The notes under the pieces were generated by a model. It saw only the letters and a program-made list of their open reading frames with translations. It was not told the DNA's origin and made no database searches. DNA of 64,000 nt from Aquipuribacter hungaricus (lineage in GTDB: Bacteria; Actinomycetota; Actinomycetes; Actinomycetales; JBBAYJ01). Positions 34,329 to 43,485 of the stretch are shown here, in pieces; position 1 is the stretch's first letter, and every line of letters begins with the position of its first letter. The position numbers were made by a program, and so were the translations under genes. The DNA is taken from assembly GCF_042663885.1 (NCBI RefSeq), contig NZ_JBHSXV010000001.1; one strand, given 5' to 3'.

Positions 34329-35027
34329 GTGGACATGGACATGCAGATCCTGCCCTCATGGGTCACCCCAGTGGCGATCGTCTTCGTCGTGCTGTCGGTG
34401 CTCTGCGCCGCTGCGGTCGCCTACGACATCTACGGCAGGGGTCACCGCCAGCCCGTCCGGATCATGGAGGCGGTCTGGGTGCTGAGCGCGCTCTGGCTGG
34501 GACCGTTCGTGCTGCCCCTGTACGCCGTGACCGGACGCCGCCGCAGCACCCGCTGGCAGGCCGCCCACCCGGGTGCTCACGCGGCCGGCCTCCCGCTGGC
34601 CGCCGCGGCCGGCGGCCTCGCCGGTGGTGCCGCGTCGCTGGTCGGGCACGTCATCGGCGTACCCCTGGTCCTCGCGACGGGGCTCAGCCTGTTCGGCGTC
34701 GACATGTTCGCGATGATCGCCGTGATCGCGGTCCTGGCGGTCCTGATGCTTCTGGCGTTCGAGTTCGCGGTGCGCGGGCACCTGGCCCGTGAGGCCTCCG
34801 CCGGTGCCGGTCTGGGCACCGCCCTCCTGGTGGCCGTGGTCACGGTCGTGGCGTTCGACCTCGGCATGGGCGGCTGGATGCTCCTGCTGCACTTTGGCGG
34901 CTACATGCCCCCCGTGACCAGCGTCAGCTTCCTGTTCCTCATGCAGGTCGGCATCGTCCTTGGCTTCATCACCGGCTACCCCGCCGTCGCCCTGCTCCTG
35001 CGCCGCGGCACCAAGGTCGCGACGTGA
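34329..35027 (+). CDS. DUF4396 membrane protein
   Basis: A 232-residue polytopic membrane protein with Met/Asp-rich N-terminus (MDMDMQ), about seven helices and a conserved-looking FGGYMPPVTSVSFLFLMQVG segment. DUF4396 proteins are often encoded with copper or heavy-metal regulators; their role is unknown. It is first in a unit with the CsoR-family gene, whose GTG overlaps its TGA. The inverted repeat just upstream suggests CsoR-type control. Confidence 0.85.
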   Translation: MDMDMQILPSWVTPVAIVFVVLSVLCAAAVAYDIYGRGHRQPVRIMEAVWVLSALWLGPFVLPLYAVTGRRRSTRWQAAHPGAHAAGLPLAAAAGGLAGGAASLVGHVIGVPLVLATGLSLFGVDMFAMIAVIAVLAVLMLLAFEFAVRGHLAREASAGAGLGTALLVAVVTVVAFDLGMGGWMLLLHFGGYMPPVTSVSFLFLMQVGIVLGFITGYPAVALLLRRGTKVAT

Positions 35028-35452
35028 CGCGGTCGGCCGGTGACCCCGGGCCGGTGCACCCGGCAACCGGAGGCGCGAGCCCGGACCTGGCGGGAAACGT
35101 CATGGCGGACCCGGCCAGGAACGGTGACGCCCCGCGCGACACCGAGACAACGGCGGCCGGGGTCTCCTGCGAGTCGGACAGCCGACCGATGATGAGCGAG
35201 CAGGTCCGGGCCGACGTGCTGCTGCGGCTCCGGAAGGTGAGCGGCCAGGTCGCGGGCATCACGCGGATGGTCGAGGACGACCGGTACTGCGTCGACGTGC
35301 TCCAGCAGCTGTCCGCCGTCACCTCGGCCGTGGAGGCGGTCAGCAAGGTCGTGGTCCGCAACTACCTCGAGCGGTGCGTGACGGACGCCATCAACGGCGG
35401 CGACCCGCTGATCTACGACGAGCTCATGCGCGTGGTCTTCAAGCACCGATGA
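35024..35452 (+). CDS. CsoR/RcnR/CstR-family repressor with altered ligand set
   Basis: A 142-residue protein whose core (about residue 67 onward) is a CsoR-type helical fold: VLLRLRKVSGQVAGITRMV, RYCVDVLQQLSAV, VVVRNYLERCVTDAI. Copper sensors use Cys-His-Cys. Here the His four residues before the second Cys is Tyr, leaving two Cys. This fits a dithiol or persulfide sensor better than a copper site. GTG 35024 overlaps the upstream stop as GTGA; ATG 35101 would trim 26 residues. It likely represses its own unit through the 34261-34301 repeat. Confidence 0.85.
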   Translation: MTRSAGDPGPVHPATGGASPDLAGNVMADPARNGDAPRDTETTAAGVSCESDSRPMMSEQVRADVLLRLRKVSGQVAGITRMVEDDRYCVDVLQQLSAVTSAVEAVSKVVVRNYLERCVTDAINGGDPLIYDELMRVVFKHR

Positions 35453-36042
35453 GGTCTTCGCGACTGCACTCCACCGGCCAGGACGTGGTGGACGACGACT
35501 GGGGCCGGGTCCCGGGGCTTCGGCCGCCGCTGCCACGGTGGGCCCCGGCCGCGTGGTTCCTGTCACTCGCCCTCGTCCTCACCGTCGTCGTCGTCCTGCT
35601 GGTCCGCCCACCCGGACCGCTGGACCAGCCCGACCCCGCCAACCAGCGCAACCGGCTCCTGCTGGCCGGGCCGTCCGTGGCCCCGGAGGTGGCAGGCGTC
35701 GACTTCGGGGGCCGGCCCGTGGTGCTGCTGTTCGACCGCGACCTACCTGACGGCGCCGACCTGGAGCGGTGGGTCGAGCAGGTGCCCGCCGGCGCCGAGG
35801 TGCGCCTCGTCGTCCCCGGCCCCGTGGACCCGGAGGCCGCCGCCGTCCTGGGACCCCCGGTCGTCGTCGACCCCGAGGCGCGCCTCGCGGCCGCGGTCGA
35901 CCTGCCCACGCCGGTCGACGGCGGACCCGGCGTCGGCTACGCCGTGGTCGACAGCAACCAGCAGGTGCGGTACTTCACGCTCGATCCGGTCTACCTGGAG
36001 AACGCGTTCGAGATCGCCACGATCGTCGGGGCGGTCCCGTGA
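35449..36042 (+). CDS. Membrane-anchored hypothetical protein, possible thioredoxin-like fold
   Basis: A 197-residue protein with one membrane helix (about residues 33-53) and an outer domain. The end VGYAVVDSNQQVRYFTLDP resembles the closing strands of TlpA/AhpC proteins, but the CxxC motif is absent, so a redox role is doubtful. Its ATG overlaps the CsoR-family stop as ATGA, and its TGA overlaps the GTG of the hydrolase gene. It therefore belongs to the metal-regulated unit. Confidence 0.7.
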   Translation: MRSSRLHSTGQDVVDDDWGRVPGLRPPLPRWAPAAWFLSLALVLTVVVVLLVRPPGPLDQPDPANQRNRLLLAGPSVAPEVAGVDFGGRPVVLLFDRDLPDGADLERWVEQVPAGAEVRLVVPGPVDPEAAAVLGPPVVVDPEARLAAAVDLPTPVDGGPGVGYAVVDSNQQVRYFTLDPVYLENAFEIATIVGAVP

Positions 36043-37391
36043 GCACCGCCGCGCCAACGGCGAGCACCGCGCCGACCGTCCGGAGAGGCTGGCCGCGCGC
36101 CTACCGGCCGCTCCGTCCGCTCACCCTGCTCGTCCAGCTCGGGGTGCTCGTCGTGGCCGAGGTCGGGCTGTACGCCTCCTACGCCGCGCACGACGCCCGG
36201 TTCCACTGGGCCACCCACTTCCTCGTCGCGCTCCTGCTCACCGCCGTGTGGCAGGCGGTGCACCTGCTCGTCGCCGCCCGCCCCGCCCGCGGGCAGCTGC
36301 TCACCATCGTGGTGTTCCACCTGTGGGCGATGTGGCCGGACCTCGCCTTCCGAGCGGGCCTGCCGCACTACCGGTGGATGGACTGGCTCGCCCTCGGCCA
36401 CATCCAGGTGCACTACATGCCCGGCGGGGACAGGTCGTGGCTCGTCCTCGCCCTGCTCGCCGTCGCCGGGTACGTGCTCCTGCTGTCACGCTGGGTCGAG
36501 GCCCGCCGCAGCGAGGCCGCCACCGGGATGCCGCCGGCCCTGGGCATCGGCGGACGCGCCGTCATCCGACCCCAGCTCGACCCCCGCGGCCGGCCGCTGG
36601 CGCACGAGCACCTGATGGCGGCCGAGACCGCCGACGGCCAGTCGTCGGCAGAGCCCATGCTGCTGGTCCCCGGGCTCGGTGGGACCTCCTCGACGTGGCT
36701 GGCCGCGGGCCGGCTGCTCGCGGCGGCCGGGCACCCGGTCCTGGCACCCGACCTGCTCGGCTTCGGCGCCTCGATGCGCCTGGGCACCCGGTTCCGCCTC
36801 GACGACCAGGCCGACGCCGTCCTGCGGCTGATGGACCACCACGACATCGACCAGGTCCACCTGGTTGGGCACAGCTGGGGCTGCGTCGTCGCCGCTGCCG
36901 TCGCCGCCCGGGCCCCCGGCCGGGTCAGCCGGCTCACCCTGGTCGCACCCGCCGCCTTCGCCGACCCGGCAGAGGCACGGGCGAGGATGGCCCGGGAGTC
37001 CTTCCTGGCCCGGACGGCCTTCGCCGGCGAGGACCTCGGCGGGCTCGTATGCAACGCCATGTGCATCTCACGACCCCTGCTGTCCCGGATCATGCCCAGG
37101 CTCAAGCCACGCGTCCCCGTGGACGTCGTCCGGGGCGGGGTGCAGCACTCCTACCCCGCCTACCGCGACGCCCTGACCAGCATGTGGCAGGACAACCCCC
37201 TCCCCGCCTTGCTCCGAGCCCCCACCCACCCGGTGACCGTCGTGCTCGCCGACAGCGACGAGACCGTCCACCCCAACGACGTCCTTCGGCTGCCAGTCAG
37301 CGACGAGGTCGATGCCGTCCGGGTCGAGGGGACCCACGGGCTGCCCTACGAGCAGCCCGACATGGTCGCACGCCTCATCCTCACCGGATGA
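36039..37391 (+). CDS. Alpha/beta hydrolase with N-terminal membrane domain
   Basis: About 450 residues. The first 160 hold four or five membrane helices (LTLLVQLGVLVVAEVGLYASY, LVALLLTAVWQAVHLLV, WLVLALLAVAGYVLLL). The rest is a cytoplasmic or surface alpha/beta hydrolase with nucleophile elbow GHSWG, an acidic residue in ADSDETV and His in GTHGLPY. Substrate unknown. GTG 36039 overlaps the preceding stop. The fusion of a hydrolase with a polytopic membrane part is uncommon and might act on lipids. Confidence 0.82.
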   Translation: MSTAAPTASTAPTVRRGWPRAYRPLRPLTLLVQLGVLVVAEVGLYASYAAHDARFHWATHFLVALLLTAVWQAVHLLVAARPARGQLLTIVVFHLWAMWPDLAFRAGLPHYRWMDWLALGHIQVHYMPGGDRSWLVLALLAVAGYVLLLSRWVEARRSEAATGMPPALGIGGRAVIRPQLDPRGRPLAHEHLMAAETADGQSSAEPMLLVPGLGGTSSTWLAAGRLLAAAGHPVLAPDLLGFGASMRLGTRFRLDDQADAVLRLMDHHDIDQVHLVGHSWGCVVAAAVAARAPGRVSRLTLVAPAAFADPAEARARMARESFLARTAFAGEDLGGLVCNAMCISRPLLSRIMPRLKPRVPVDVVRGGVQHSYPAYRDALTSMWQDNPLPALLRAPTHPVTVVLADSDETVHPNDVLRLPVSDEVDAVRVEGTHGLPYEQPDMVARLILTG

Positions 37392-37471
37392 CGTGGCCAA
37401 CACCCGTTGCCCACGTGGAGAACCGCAGGGGTCGATCGCGTACGTCCTCTGCGGCCCCGTATCCTGGAGCC

Positions 37472-37978
37472 ATGCAGGCCAGGGGGGTGCTCCGCGCAGG
37501 GGCCGCACCCCAGTCGCGCCGGCTGGCGGTCCTGTTGCTGGTCGGCCTCGGATTCCTCACGATGCACGGGTTCGTGGCGTCTGCCGGACCTGCGACGGCT
37601 GCTGCCAGCAGCCTCCCGGCTGTCGCTGCCGCCTCGCATGACGGCGATCGGACGTCGTCCCTCGTCGAGTCGACGGGCGAGGTAGCGGGCGGCCACGGCA
37701 CGGTGCTCTCCGCGGGCCCGACCGCCGGCGCCGGAGCCCCACCGGAGGCCGGCGACGGGACCGGTCACGAGCCGGCAGACCACTCCGACCTGATGGCCGG
37801 GTGCGTTCTCGCGCTCGTCGGGGTCGCCGGCCTCGCCCTGGCGGTCGCAGCGCTACGACGTCGCGGTCTCCTGGGCGTGGACGGCCTGATGCGTCGTGTC
37901 CAGGTGGTCGCGGAATCCTTCGCGACCGCACCCATCCTGACGTCCTCCCCCCACCGCCTGTGCGTGATGCGGGTGTAG
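37472..37978 (+). CDS. DUF6153-like small membrane protein
   Basis: A 168-residue protein with an N-terminal hydrophobic segment (LAVLLLVGLGFLTMHGFVA), a Gly/Pro/His-containing linker (GHEPADHSDLMAGCVLAL) and a second helix. It ends in SSPHRLCVMRV, like the DUF6153 family in actinobacteria. These are frequently beside DUF305 proteins in copper-related clusters. ATG 37472 follows GGAGCC. Function unknown. Confidence 0.75.
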   Translation: MQARGVLRAGAAPQSRRLAVLLLVGLGFLTMHGFVASAGPATAAASSLPAVAAASHDGDRTSSLVESTGEVAGGHGTVLSAGPTAGAGAPPEAGDGTGHEPADHSDLMAGCVLALVGVAGLALAVAALRRRGLLGVDGLMRRVQVVAESFATAPILTSSPHRLCVMRV

Positions 37979-38031
37979 GAGCGGCGCTCCGGCGACCGTC
38001 CACACACCCACACACACAGGAGAACTGACCC

Positions 38032-38709
38032 ATGACACCGTCGCGCCGTCGCGCGGCCGCCCTCGGGGCTGCCGCCGCACTTTCCCTCGTCCTCACAGCT
38101 TGCGCGGACGACACCACCACTTCGGCCCCCGAGGCCGAGCAAGCAATGACCGAGAGCTCGGACTCCGGCTCGGACCCCGCCCCGACCTCGTCCGAGGAGG
38201 TGGAGGGGTCGTTCAACGACGCGGACGTCTCCTTCGCCCAGGGGATGCTCCCCCACCACCGTCAGGCCGTCGAGATGGCGGAGATGGTGCAGGGCCGGAC
38301 CGACACACCGGAGGTCCTCCAGCTCGCGGAGGAGATCGCCGCAGCCCAGGGCCCGGAGATCCAGACCATGACCGCGTTCCTCGAGGCGTGGGGAGCCGAG
38401 GTGCCCGAGGAGGGCATAAACATGGGCTCCGAGATGGAAGGGATGGACCACGGCGGCATGGAGGGCATGGAGGGCATGGCCGGGATGATGTCCACGGAGG
38501 ACATGGCCGCGATGGAGTCCGCCACCGGTGAGACCTTCGACCGGATGTTCCTCGAGGGCATGGTCGTCCACCACGAGGGCGCGGTCGAGATGGCCCAGAA
38601 GGAGCTCGACTCCGGGGAGAACCCGTCGGCCCTCGCCCTTGCGCAGGAGATCGTCGACGCCCAAAAGTCGGAGATCTCGCGCATGCAGGACCTGCTCGGC
38701 GCGGCATGA
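38032..38709 (+). CDS. DUF305 lipoprotein (copper-associated)
   Basis: A 225-residue lipoprotein with lipobox LTAC and two DUF305-type segments, PHHRQAVEMAEM and VHHEGAVEMAQKEL, joined by a Met/Gly/His-rich stretch (MDHGGMEGMEGMAGM). DUF305 proteins often occur in copper-resistance loci, and the Met/His linker could bind Cu(I) (inference). A clear ribosome site (GGAG) precedes ATG 38032. The sialidase-like lipoprotein gene follows with an ATGA overlap. Confidence 0.88.
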   Translation: MTPSRRRAAALGAAAALSLVLTACADDTTTSAPEAEQAMTESSDSGSDPAPTSSEEVEGSFNDADVSFAQGMLPHHRQAVEMAEMVQGRTDTPEVLQLAEEIAAAQGPEIQTMTAFLEAWGAEVPEEGINMGSEMEGMDHGGMEGMEGMAGMMSTEDMAAMESATGETFDRMFLEGMVVHHEGAVEMAQKELDSGENPSALALAQEIVDAQKSEISRMQDLLGAA

Positions 38710-39590
38710 GCAGGGCCCACGGCCCGACCCGCGCCCTCACGCGGGTGGGCGCGCGGGCCGGTTCCGTGGGCGTGCTCGTCGTCCTGCTCGTCGGATGCGC
38801 CGGCGAGCAGGACGACGGCGCTGCGTCGATGTCCGACCCGGGGATGGGTCATGTCCACGGGGTGGGTGTCGACCCCGCGGGCGGGGACGTCCTCGCCGCC
38901 ACACACACCGGGCTCTTCGCCCTGCGCGACGGGTGGGCTCCCCGACGCGTCGCGGACCGGTGGCAGGACACGATGGCGTTCACCGTCGACGGCGACCGCC
39001 TCCTCGGCAGCGGCCACCCGGACATGCGGGACGACCTGCCCGTCCACCTCGGCCTGATCCAGAGCACGGACTCCGGAGAAACCTGGGACGCAATCTCGCT
39101 GCAAGGCGAGGCGGACCTGCACGCGCTGTCCGTGAACGGGCAGCGGGTCGCCGCATGGGACAGCGTGGGAGCGGCCCTGCTCCTCAGCGACGACGGCGGG
39201 CGGACCTGGACGACCGGCGCCTCCCTGCCGTCCCCGGCCGCCGACCTCCTCCTGCAGGAGGACGGCAGTCTGCTCATCACCACCGCAGGAGGCCTGCTCC
39301 ACAGCACGGACGGACAAGCGGTCCAGCCGTTCGAGCCGCCACCGCCGACCACGCTGGCGCAGGTGGAGCAGACGCCGTCGTCCGTCCTGGTCGGCGTCGA
39401 CACCGACGGGGCGGTGTGGACCCTGGACGGGACCTGGACCTCGGCCGGGTCCTTGCCCGGACCACCGACGGCGTTCGCCGGGGTAGGCGACGGCACGCTG
39501 GTCGCCGCCACCGAGCAGGAGGTCCTCCGCTCCCCCGACGCAGGCGCCACCTGGCAGACGGTCGCCGCAGTCGGGGCAGGGGGCAGCTGA
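38706..39590 (+). CDS. F510_1955-family sialidase-like lipoprotein, second copy
   Basis: A 294-residue lipoprotein with lipobox LVGCAG, the HVHGVGVDPAGGDV motif shared with the copy at 33089, and BNR-like segments (STDSGETW, SDDGGRTW, SPDAGATW). It sits between DUF305 and Lgt and overlaps both neighbours. Repetition of this lipoprotein in the same island suggests a common role in metal stress, unproven. Confidence 0.85.
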   Translation: MSRAHGPTRALTRVGARAGSVGVLVVLLVGCAGEQDDGAASMSDPGMGHVHGVGVDPAGGDVLAATHTGLFALRDGWAPRRVADRWQDTMAFTVDGDRLLGSGHPDMRDDLPVHLGLIQSTDSGETWDAISLQGEADLHALSVNGQRVAAWDSVGAALLLSDDGGRTWTTGASLPSPAADLLLQEDGSLLITTAGGLLHSTDGQAVQPFEPPPPTTLAQVEQTPSSVLVGVDTDGAVWTLDGTWTSAGSLPGPPTAFAGVGDGTLVAATEQEVLRSPDAGATWQTVAAVGAGGS

Positions 39591-40546
39591 TGCCCACGTC
39601 GCTGATGCTGGAGCTGGCCGCCTCGCCGGGCATCCCGAGCCCATCCCAGGGGACCTGGTACGTCGGGATCGTGCCCATCCGGGCGTACGCCCTGTTCATC
39701 CTCGCCGGCATCTTCGTCGGCGGATGGCTGGCCGACCGGCGATGGATCGCCCGGGGTGGCCGCCCTGGCACCGTGGTCGACGTCCTGACCTGGGCGGTCC
39801 CGTCGGGCATCGTGGGCGCGCGGGTCTTCCATGTCCTCACCCACCTGCAGGACTACACCAGCCCCGAGGACCCCCTCGAGTTCCTGAGGATCTGGGAGGG
39901 CGGGCTCGCCATCTTCGGCGGACTGATCGGCGGCGCGCTCGGCGCCTGGTACGCCTGCCGCCGACGCGGCATCCCCTTGCCCGCCTTCGCCGACGCCCTG
40001 GCCCCCGGTATCGCCGTCGGGCAGGCGTTCGGGCGGTGGGGCAACTACTTCAACCAGGAGATCTACGGCACGCCGACCACCCTGCCGTGGGGGCTGCGCA
40101 TCGACCCCGAGAACCGGCCAGCGGCCTACCCGGACGCCGAGACCTTCCACCCCACGTTCCTGTACGAGTCGCTGTGGAGCCTCACTACCGCAGCCGTGGT
40201 CATCTGGGCTGACCGCCGCTACCGGCTCGGGCACGGCCGGGCGTTCGCCCTGTACCTGGCGATGTACGGCACCGCCCGGGCGCTGTTGGAGCTGCTCCGC
40301 ACCGACGAGGCCAACCTGGTGCTGGGCCTACGGGTCAACCAGCTCGTCGCCCTCCTCCTCGTGGTCGCCGCCGCGGTGTACGTCATGGTGAGTGCCCGCC
40401 TGCGGCCGGGACGGGAGCGGGAAGTCGAACCGCCGGACGTCGACGACCCCTCCGTATCCACGCCGACGGATGGGGCCGACGGGGCCCCCGCACCGGGCAC
40501 TAGAGGGCGTGCCGAGGCGGTCCCCGCGGATCCGGACGACCCGTGA
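39590..40546 (+). CDS. lgt: Prolipoprotein diacylglyceryl transferase (accessory copy)
   Basis: A 318-residue membrane enzyme that moves diacylglycerol from phosphatidylglycerol to the lipobox Cys. It has seven helices with family motifs EGGLAIFGGLIGG and FGRWGNYFNQEIYG and a later TARALLELLRTDE. The Asp/Pro-rich tail is disordered. It overlaps the sialidase-like lipoprotein gene as TGATG. Being surrounded by lipoprotein genes, it may be a dedicated copy besides the housekeeping lgt. The sortase gene begins within its end. Confidence 0.93.
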   Translation: MPTSLMLELAASPGIPSPSQGTWYVGIVPIRAYALFILAGIFVGGWLADRRWIARGGRPGTVVDVLTWAVPSGIVGARVFHVLTHLQDYTSPEDPLEFLRIWEGGLAIFGGLIGGALGAWYACRRRGIPLPAFADALAPGIAVGQAFGRWGNYFNQEIYGTPTTLPWGLRIDPENRPAAYPDAETFHPTFLYESLWSLTTAAVVIWADRRYRLGHGRAFALYLAMYGTARALLELLRTDEANLVLGLRVNQLVALLLVVAAAVYVMVSARLRPGREREVEPPDVDDPSVSTPTDGADGAPAPGTRGRAEAVPADPDDP

Positions 40547-41274
40547 GGGCTGCCCAGCTGGTCGTACGGACCGTCGGCGAGCTGATGATCACCAGCGGCG
40601 GGCTCGTCCTACTGTTCCTCGTCTGGCAGCTGGTCTGGACCGACGTCGTCGCGGACCGCTCCCAGGCCCGTACCACCGACGCGCTGGTCGAGCAGTGGGA
40701 CGCAGACGCCCAGGCCGCCCCTCTCGAGCCCCTCGGTGACGACCCGACCCTCGTCGCTCCGGGGGACGAGGCGTCGACCCCACTCGCGGAACCGGTCCTT
40801 GCGGCGCTGCCGTCCGCAGCCCTCGCCGTCCTCCATGTGCCCGAGTTCGGCAATGACTACGCGGTCCCGGTCCTCGAGGGGACGACGGCGGAGGTGCTGA
40901 AGGAGGGGATCGGGAGGTACACCGGCAGCGCCGATGCCGGGGAGGTCGGGAATTTCGCCCTGGCCGGGCACCGGACGACCTACGGCGCCCCGTTCAACCC
41001 GATCGCCGAGCTCGACCTCGGGGACCCGGTCGTCGTGGAGACGGCGGACGCCTACTACGTGTACACGGTCGTCGACACGCTCATCGTCGACCCCAACGAG
41101 GTGTCCGTCATCGCCCCGGTGCCTGGCCGTCCAGGCGAGACGCCCACAGAGGCGTACCTCACCATGACCAGCTGCCACCCCATGTACAGCGCCCGCCAGC
41201 GCTACATCGTCCATGCCGTCCTGGAGAGCACGAGCGCGCGGGCCGAGGGACCGCCAGCGGCGCTGACGCCCTGA
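40543..41274 (+). CDS. Class E sortase
   Basis: A 243-residue sortase with an N-terminal membrane helix (about 11-33). The catalytic set is His in LAGHRTTYGAPF, Cys in TMTSCHPMYSARQRY and the Arg after it. The TxTSCHP motif and actinobacterial context indicate class E, which attaches LPXTG/LAXTG-type proteins to the cell wall or pili. No sortase substrate with an obvious C-terminal sorting signal is visible nearby. It overlaps lgt by four bases. Confidence 0.9.
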   Translation: MRAAQLVVRTVGELMITSGGLVLLFLVWQLVWTDVVADRSQARTTDALVEQWDADAQAAPLEPLGDDPTLVAPGDEASTPLAEPVLAALPSAALAVLHVPEFGNDYAVPVLEGTTAEVLKEGIGRYTGSADAGEVGNFALAGHRTTYGAPFNPIAELDLGDPVVVETADAYYVYTVVDTLIVDPNEVSVIAPVPGRPGETPTEAYLTMTSCHPMYSARQRYIVHAVLESTSARAEGPPAALTP

Positions 41275-41283
41275 GGCCTGGGG

Positions 41284-41910
41284 TCACCTCGGCAGCAGAC
41301 CTCCGACCACCAGGGCCATCACACCGTCCCGCGCACGCTCGGGGGGCCACCGCTGGGAGTGCCGGAGCTGCACATAGCCCCAGCCCGCCGTGTTGAACAG
41401 CACCGTCGCCGCCTCCACCGGGTCGTCCTGCACGGCGAGGGTCCCGTCCGCTGCCCCGTCGGCGAGCAGCCTGACGAACGGGGCGACGAAGACCGCAGCC
41501 GTCGGCAAGGCCCCGGTGTCATCGGCGGCGTCGTGGAAGACACCGTCGTCGCCGTCGAATAGACCGGCGAGCAGCGGCAGGTGCCGGTCGGCGACCTGGA
41601 ACAGGGCGGCCAGAGCCCTCTCCAGACGCTCACGCCCGGGCGCGGTGCTGGCCAGCACGGGGAACAGGACCACCCGCAGCTCCGCCGCAGCCCGACCGCT
41701 CAGTCCCGCCACGACCTCACGAACGGTGACACCGCGACGGTGCAAGGTCATCCGGGAGGACCCCGCCGCCCGCGCGAGCCGCTCCAACGTCAGACCGGCG
41801 AAGCCGTGCTCCTGGATCACAGCAGCAGCAGCGTCGAGGAGCTCCTCAGGCAGCTGGGGGCCGATCGGGGTCTGTCGACCACCGTCGCTCCGGGTGTCTT
41901 GACGTCCCAT
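41284..41910 (-). CDS. TetR-family regulator
   Basis: A 208-residue regulator with a TetR HTH near residues 22-65 (AAVIQEHGFAGLTLERLARAAGSSRMTLHRR) and a helical ligand domain. It lies tail-to-tail with the sortase gene (nine bases apart) and head-to-head with the membrane gene at 41936. The 25-bp gap there has an A/T-richer GTTACATGAATGTATC stretch that could be its operator and promoter. Ligand unknown. Confidence 0.85.
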   Translation of the reverse strand: MGRQDTRSDGGRQTPIGPQLPEELLDAAAAVIQEHGFAGLTLERLARAAGSSRMTLHRRGVTVREVVAGLSGRAAAELRVVLFPVLASTAPGRERLERALAALFQVADRHLPLLAGLFDGDDGVFHDAADDTGALPTAAVFVAPFVRLLADGAADGTLAVQDDPVEAATVLFNTAGWGYVQLRHSQRWPPERARDGVMALVVGGLLPR

Positions 41911-41935
41911 ACCCCGCAGCCTAGCGTTCTGTTAC

Positions 41936-43458
41936 ATGAATGTATCAGTTGAGGGACACCCGAGTAACACCGCGGTGTCGGCGGTTGTCGGGCTGTCCGG
42001 TGGGGCCGGCTCTCTGCTGGCCCTGCTCGGGGTGTACCTCGACGACGCCTGGCACACCGACGTGGGGCGGGACGGGTTCTTCTCCCCTCCCCACCTCCTC
42101 CTCTACGCCGGCGTGCTCGTCACCTCCCTCAGCGTCCTGGTCTGGGTGGTGCGGTCCTGGCGCCAGGCAGGGGGTGGTGCCGCCGGCGCGGCCGACGTGC
42201 TCCGGTCGCCGGCGATCTGGCTGGCTGGCGTGGGAGGCGTCACCACCGTCCTGAGCGCCCCGCTGGACGACGCGTGGCACCGGCTGTTCGGCCGCGACGC
42301 CGTGCTGTGGTCGCCGCCGCACCTGGCCGCGGTCGCTGGGACGTGCGCCCTGGCCGTCGGGCTGCTCGCAGGCCTGCAGACCACCCGGGGTCGGGGGGCC
42401 GGTGCAGCGCGTGTCCTCGCTGCGGCAGCGGTCGTCGGAAGTCTGCAGGTGCCCGTCCTGGAGTACGACTCCGACGTCCCCCAGTTCTCCCCCACGTGGT
42501 ACCTGCCGGTGGCCGCGATCGGGGTGTGCCTGGCGCTGGTGATCGTGGAGGACCTGTTCCCGGGCGGGCGCGCGCTGGTGCAGGTCGCTGTCGTGTACAC
42601 CGTCGTCCGTGTCCTCGTCGTGGCGGTGCTCGCGGCTCTGGGCTCCTCGCTGACCATCGTGGCGCCGGTCGGGCTCGCCCTCGGGCTGGCGGTCCTGCTG
42701 CGAGGGACCCGCCGGGTGTGGCGTCTGCTCCTGGTCGGCGCCGCGGTCCCCCTGCTCTGGTGGCCGGCTCTGGTCGTCCAGGAACCCGTCGGCACCTCGG
42801 TGGCGATCACGACGCTCCCCTGGCGGTGGCCCTGTCCGCCGCAGGGGCCCTGGCGGTCGCCGTGCTGCACGGCGACATCCGTGGCGTCCCCCGCCGCGCG
42901 GAGGCGTCGGCTGGTGGTGTGGTCGTGCTGCTGCTACTCACGCTCCCCGTCGCCACCCCAGAGGCGGCCGCGCATGACCCAGGACAAGGGCCGGTGGTCC
43001 GGGACGTGCGGATCGAGGCGGCCCGCACGGGTTTGTCGGGCTCGCTCGAGGTGACGACGGCGTCGGCGTGCCCGGACGCAGGACGCACGCGGATCCTGGC
43101 CCGGCGAGCGGGGCTCGAGCGGAGCGACGCGATGAGGGCCGAGGCCCTGCCGACGGGTTGCCTGCTGACCGGATCGGTCGGGGACCTCTCCCCGGGCCGG
43201 TGGTTCCTCTACGCCGAGATCACTGCACCCGACGGGGTGGTGCAGGAGGTGTGGCTGCCGACCCCCGGTGACGGAGAGCGGGCCGCAGCGGACCGACAGC
43301 TGTACGAGGTCTCGCAGCAGCGCACACCCCCATGGCGCCCGGTGGCCGAGGTGGGCACGCTCGGGGCGGCCGCGGCGATCCTGGTCGCGTGCCTGCAGCT
43401 GTCCCGACGGGCGTCGCGACGCACGGGTCAGCCGGCAGGGCAGCGGTCAGAGGGCTGA
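41936..43458 (+). CDS. Polytopic membrane protein with C-terminal outer domain, apparent frameshift
   Basis: Membrane protein with about eight helices and repeated motifs LDDAWHTDVGRDGFFSPPHL and LDDAWHRLFGRDAVLWSPPH, then an outer domain with VVRDVRIEAARTGLSGSLEV and two Cys, and a final helix. The N-terminal frame loses its coding bias near 42820 (within a CCCC run) and the bias passes to the next frame, which ends at 43458. A one-base indel is needed. The His/Asp motifs could bind metal. No family recognised. Confidence 0.75.
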
Positions 43459-43485
43459 CCGGTCACGACGCAGCGGGTGGGTACT

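Noticed and set aside
34160..34366. Small minus-strand frame over the CsoR-type operator
   Set aside because: It covers the inverted repeat and promoter region and has no coding bias or ribosome site.
34329..35452. Classical copper-sensing CsoR operon
   Set aside because: The His ligand is replaced by Tyr and no copper ATPase or metallochaperone gene follows.
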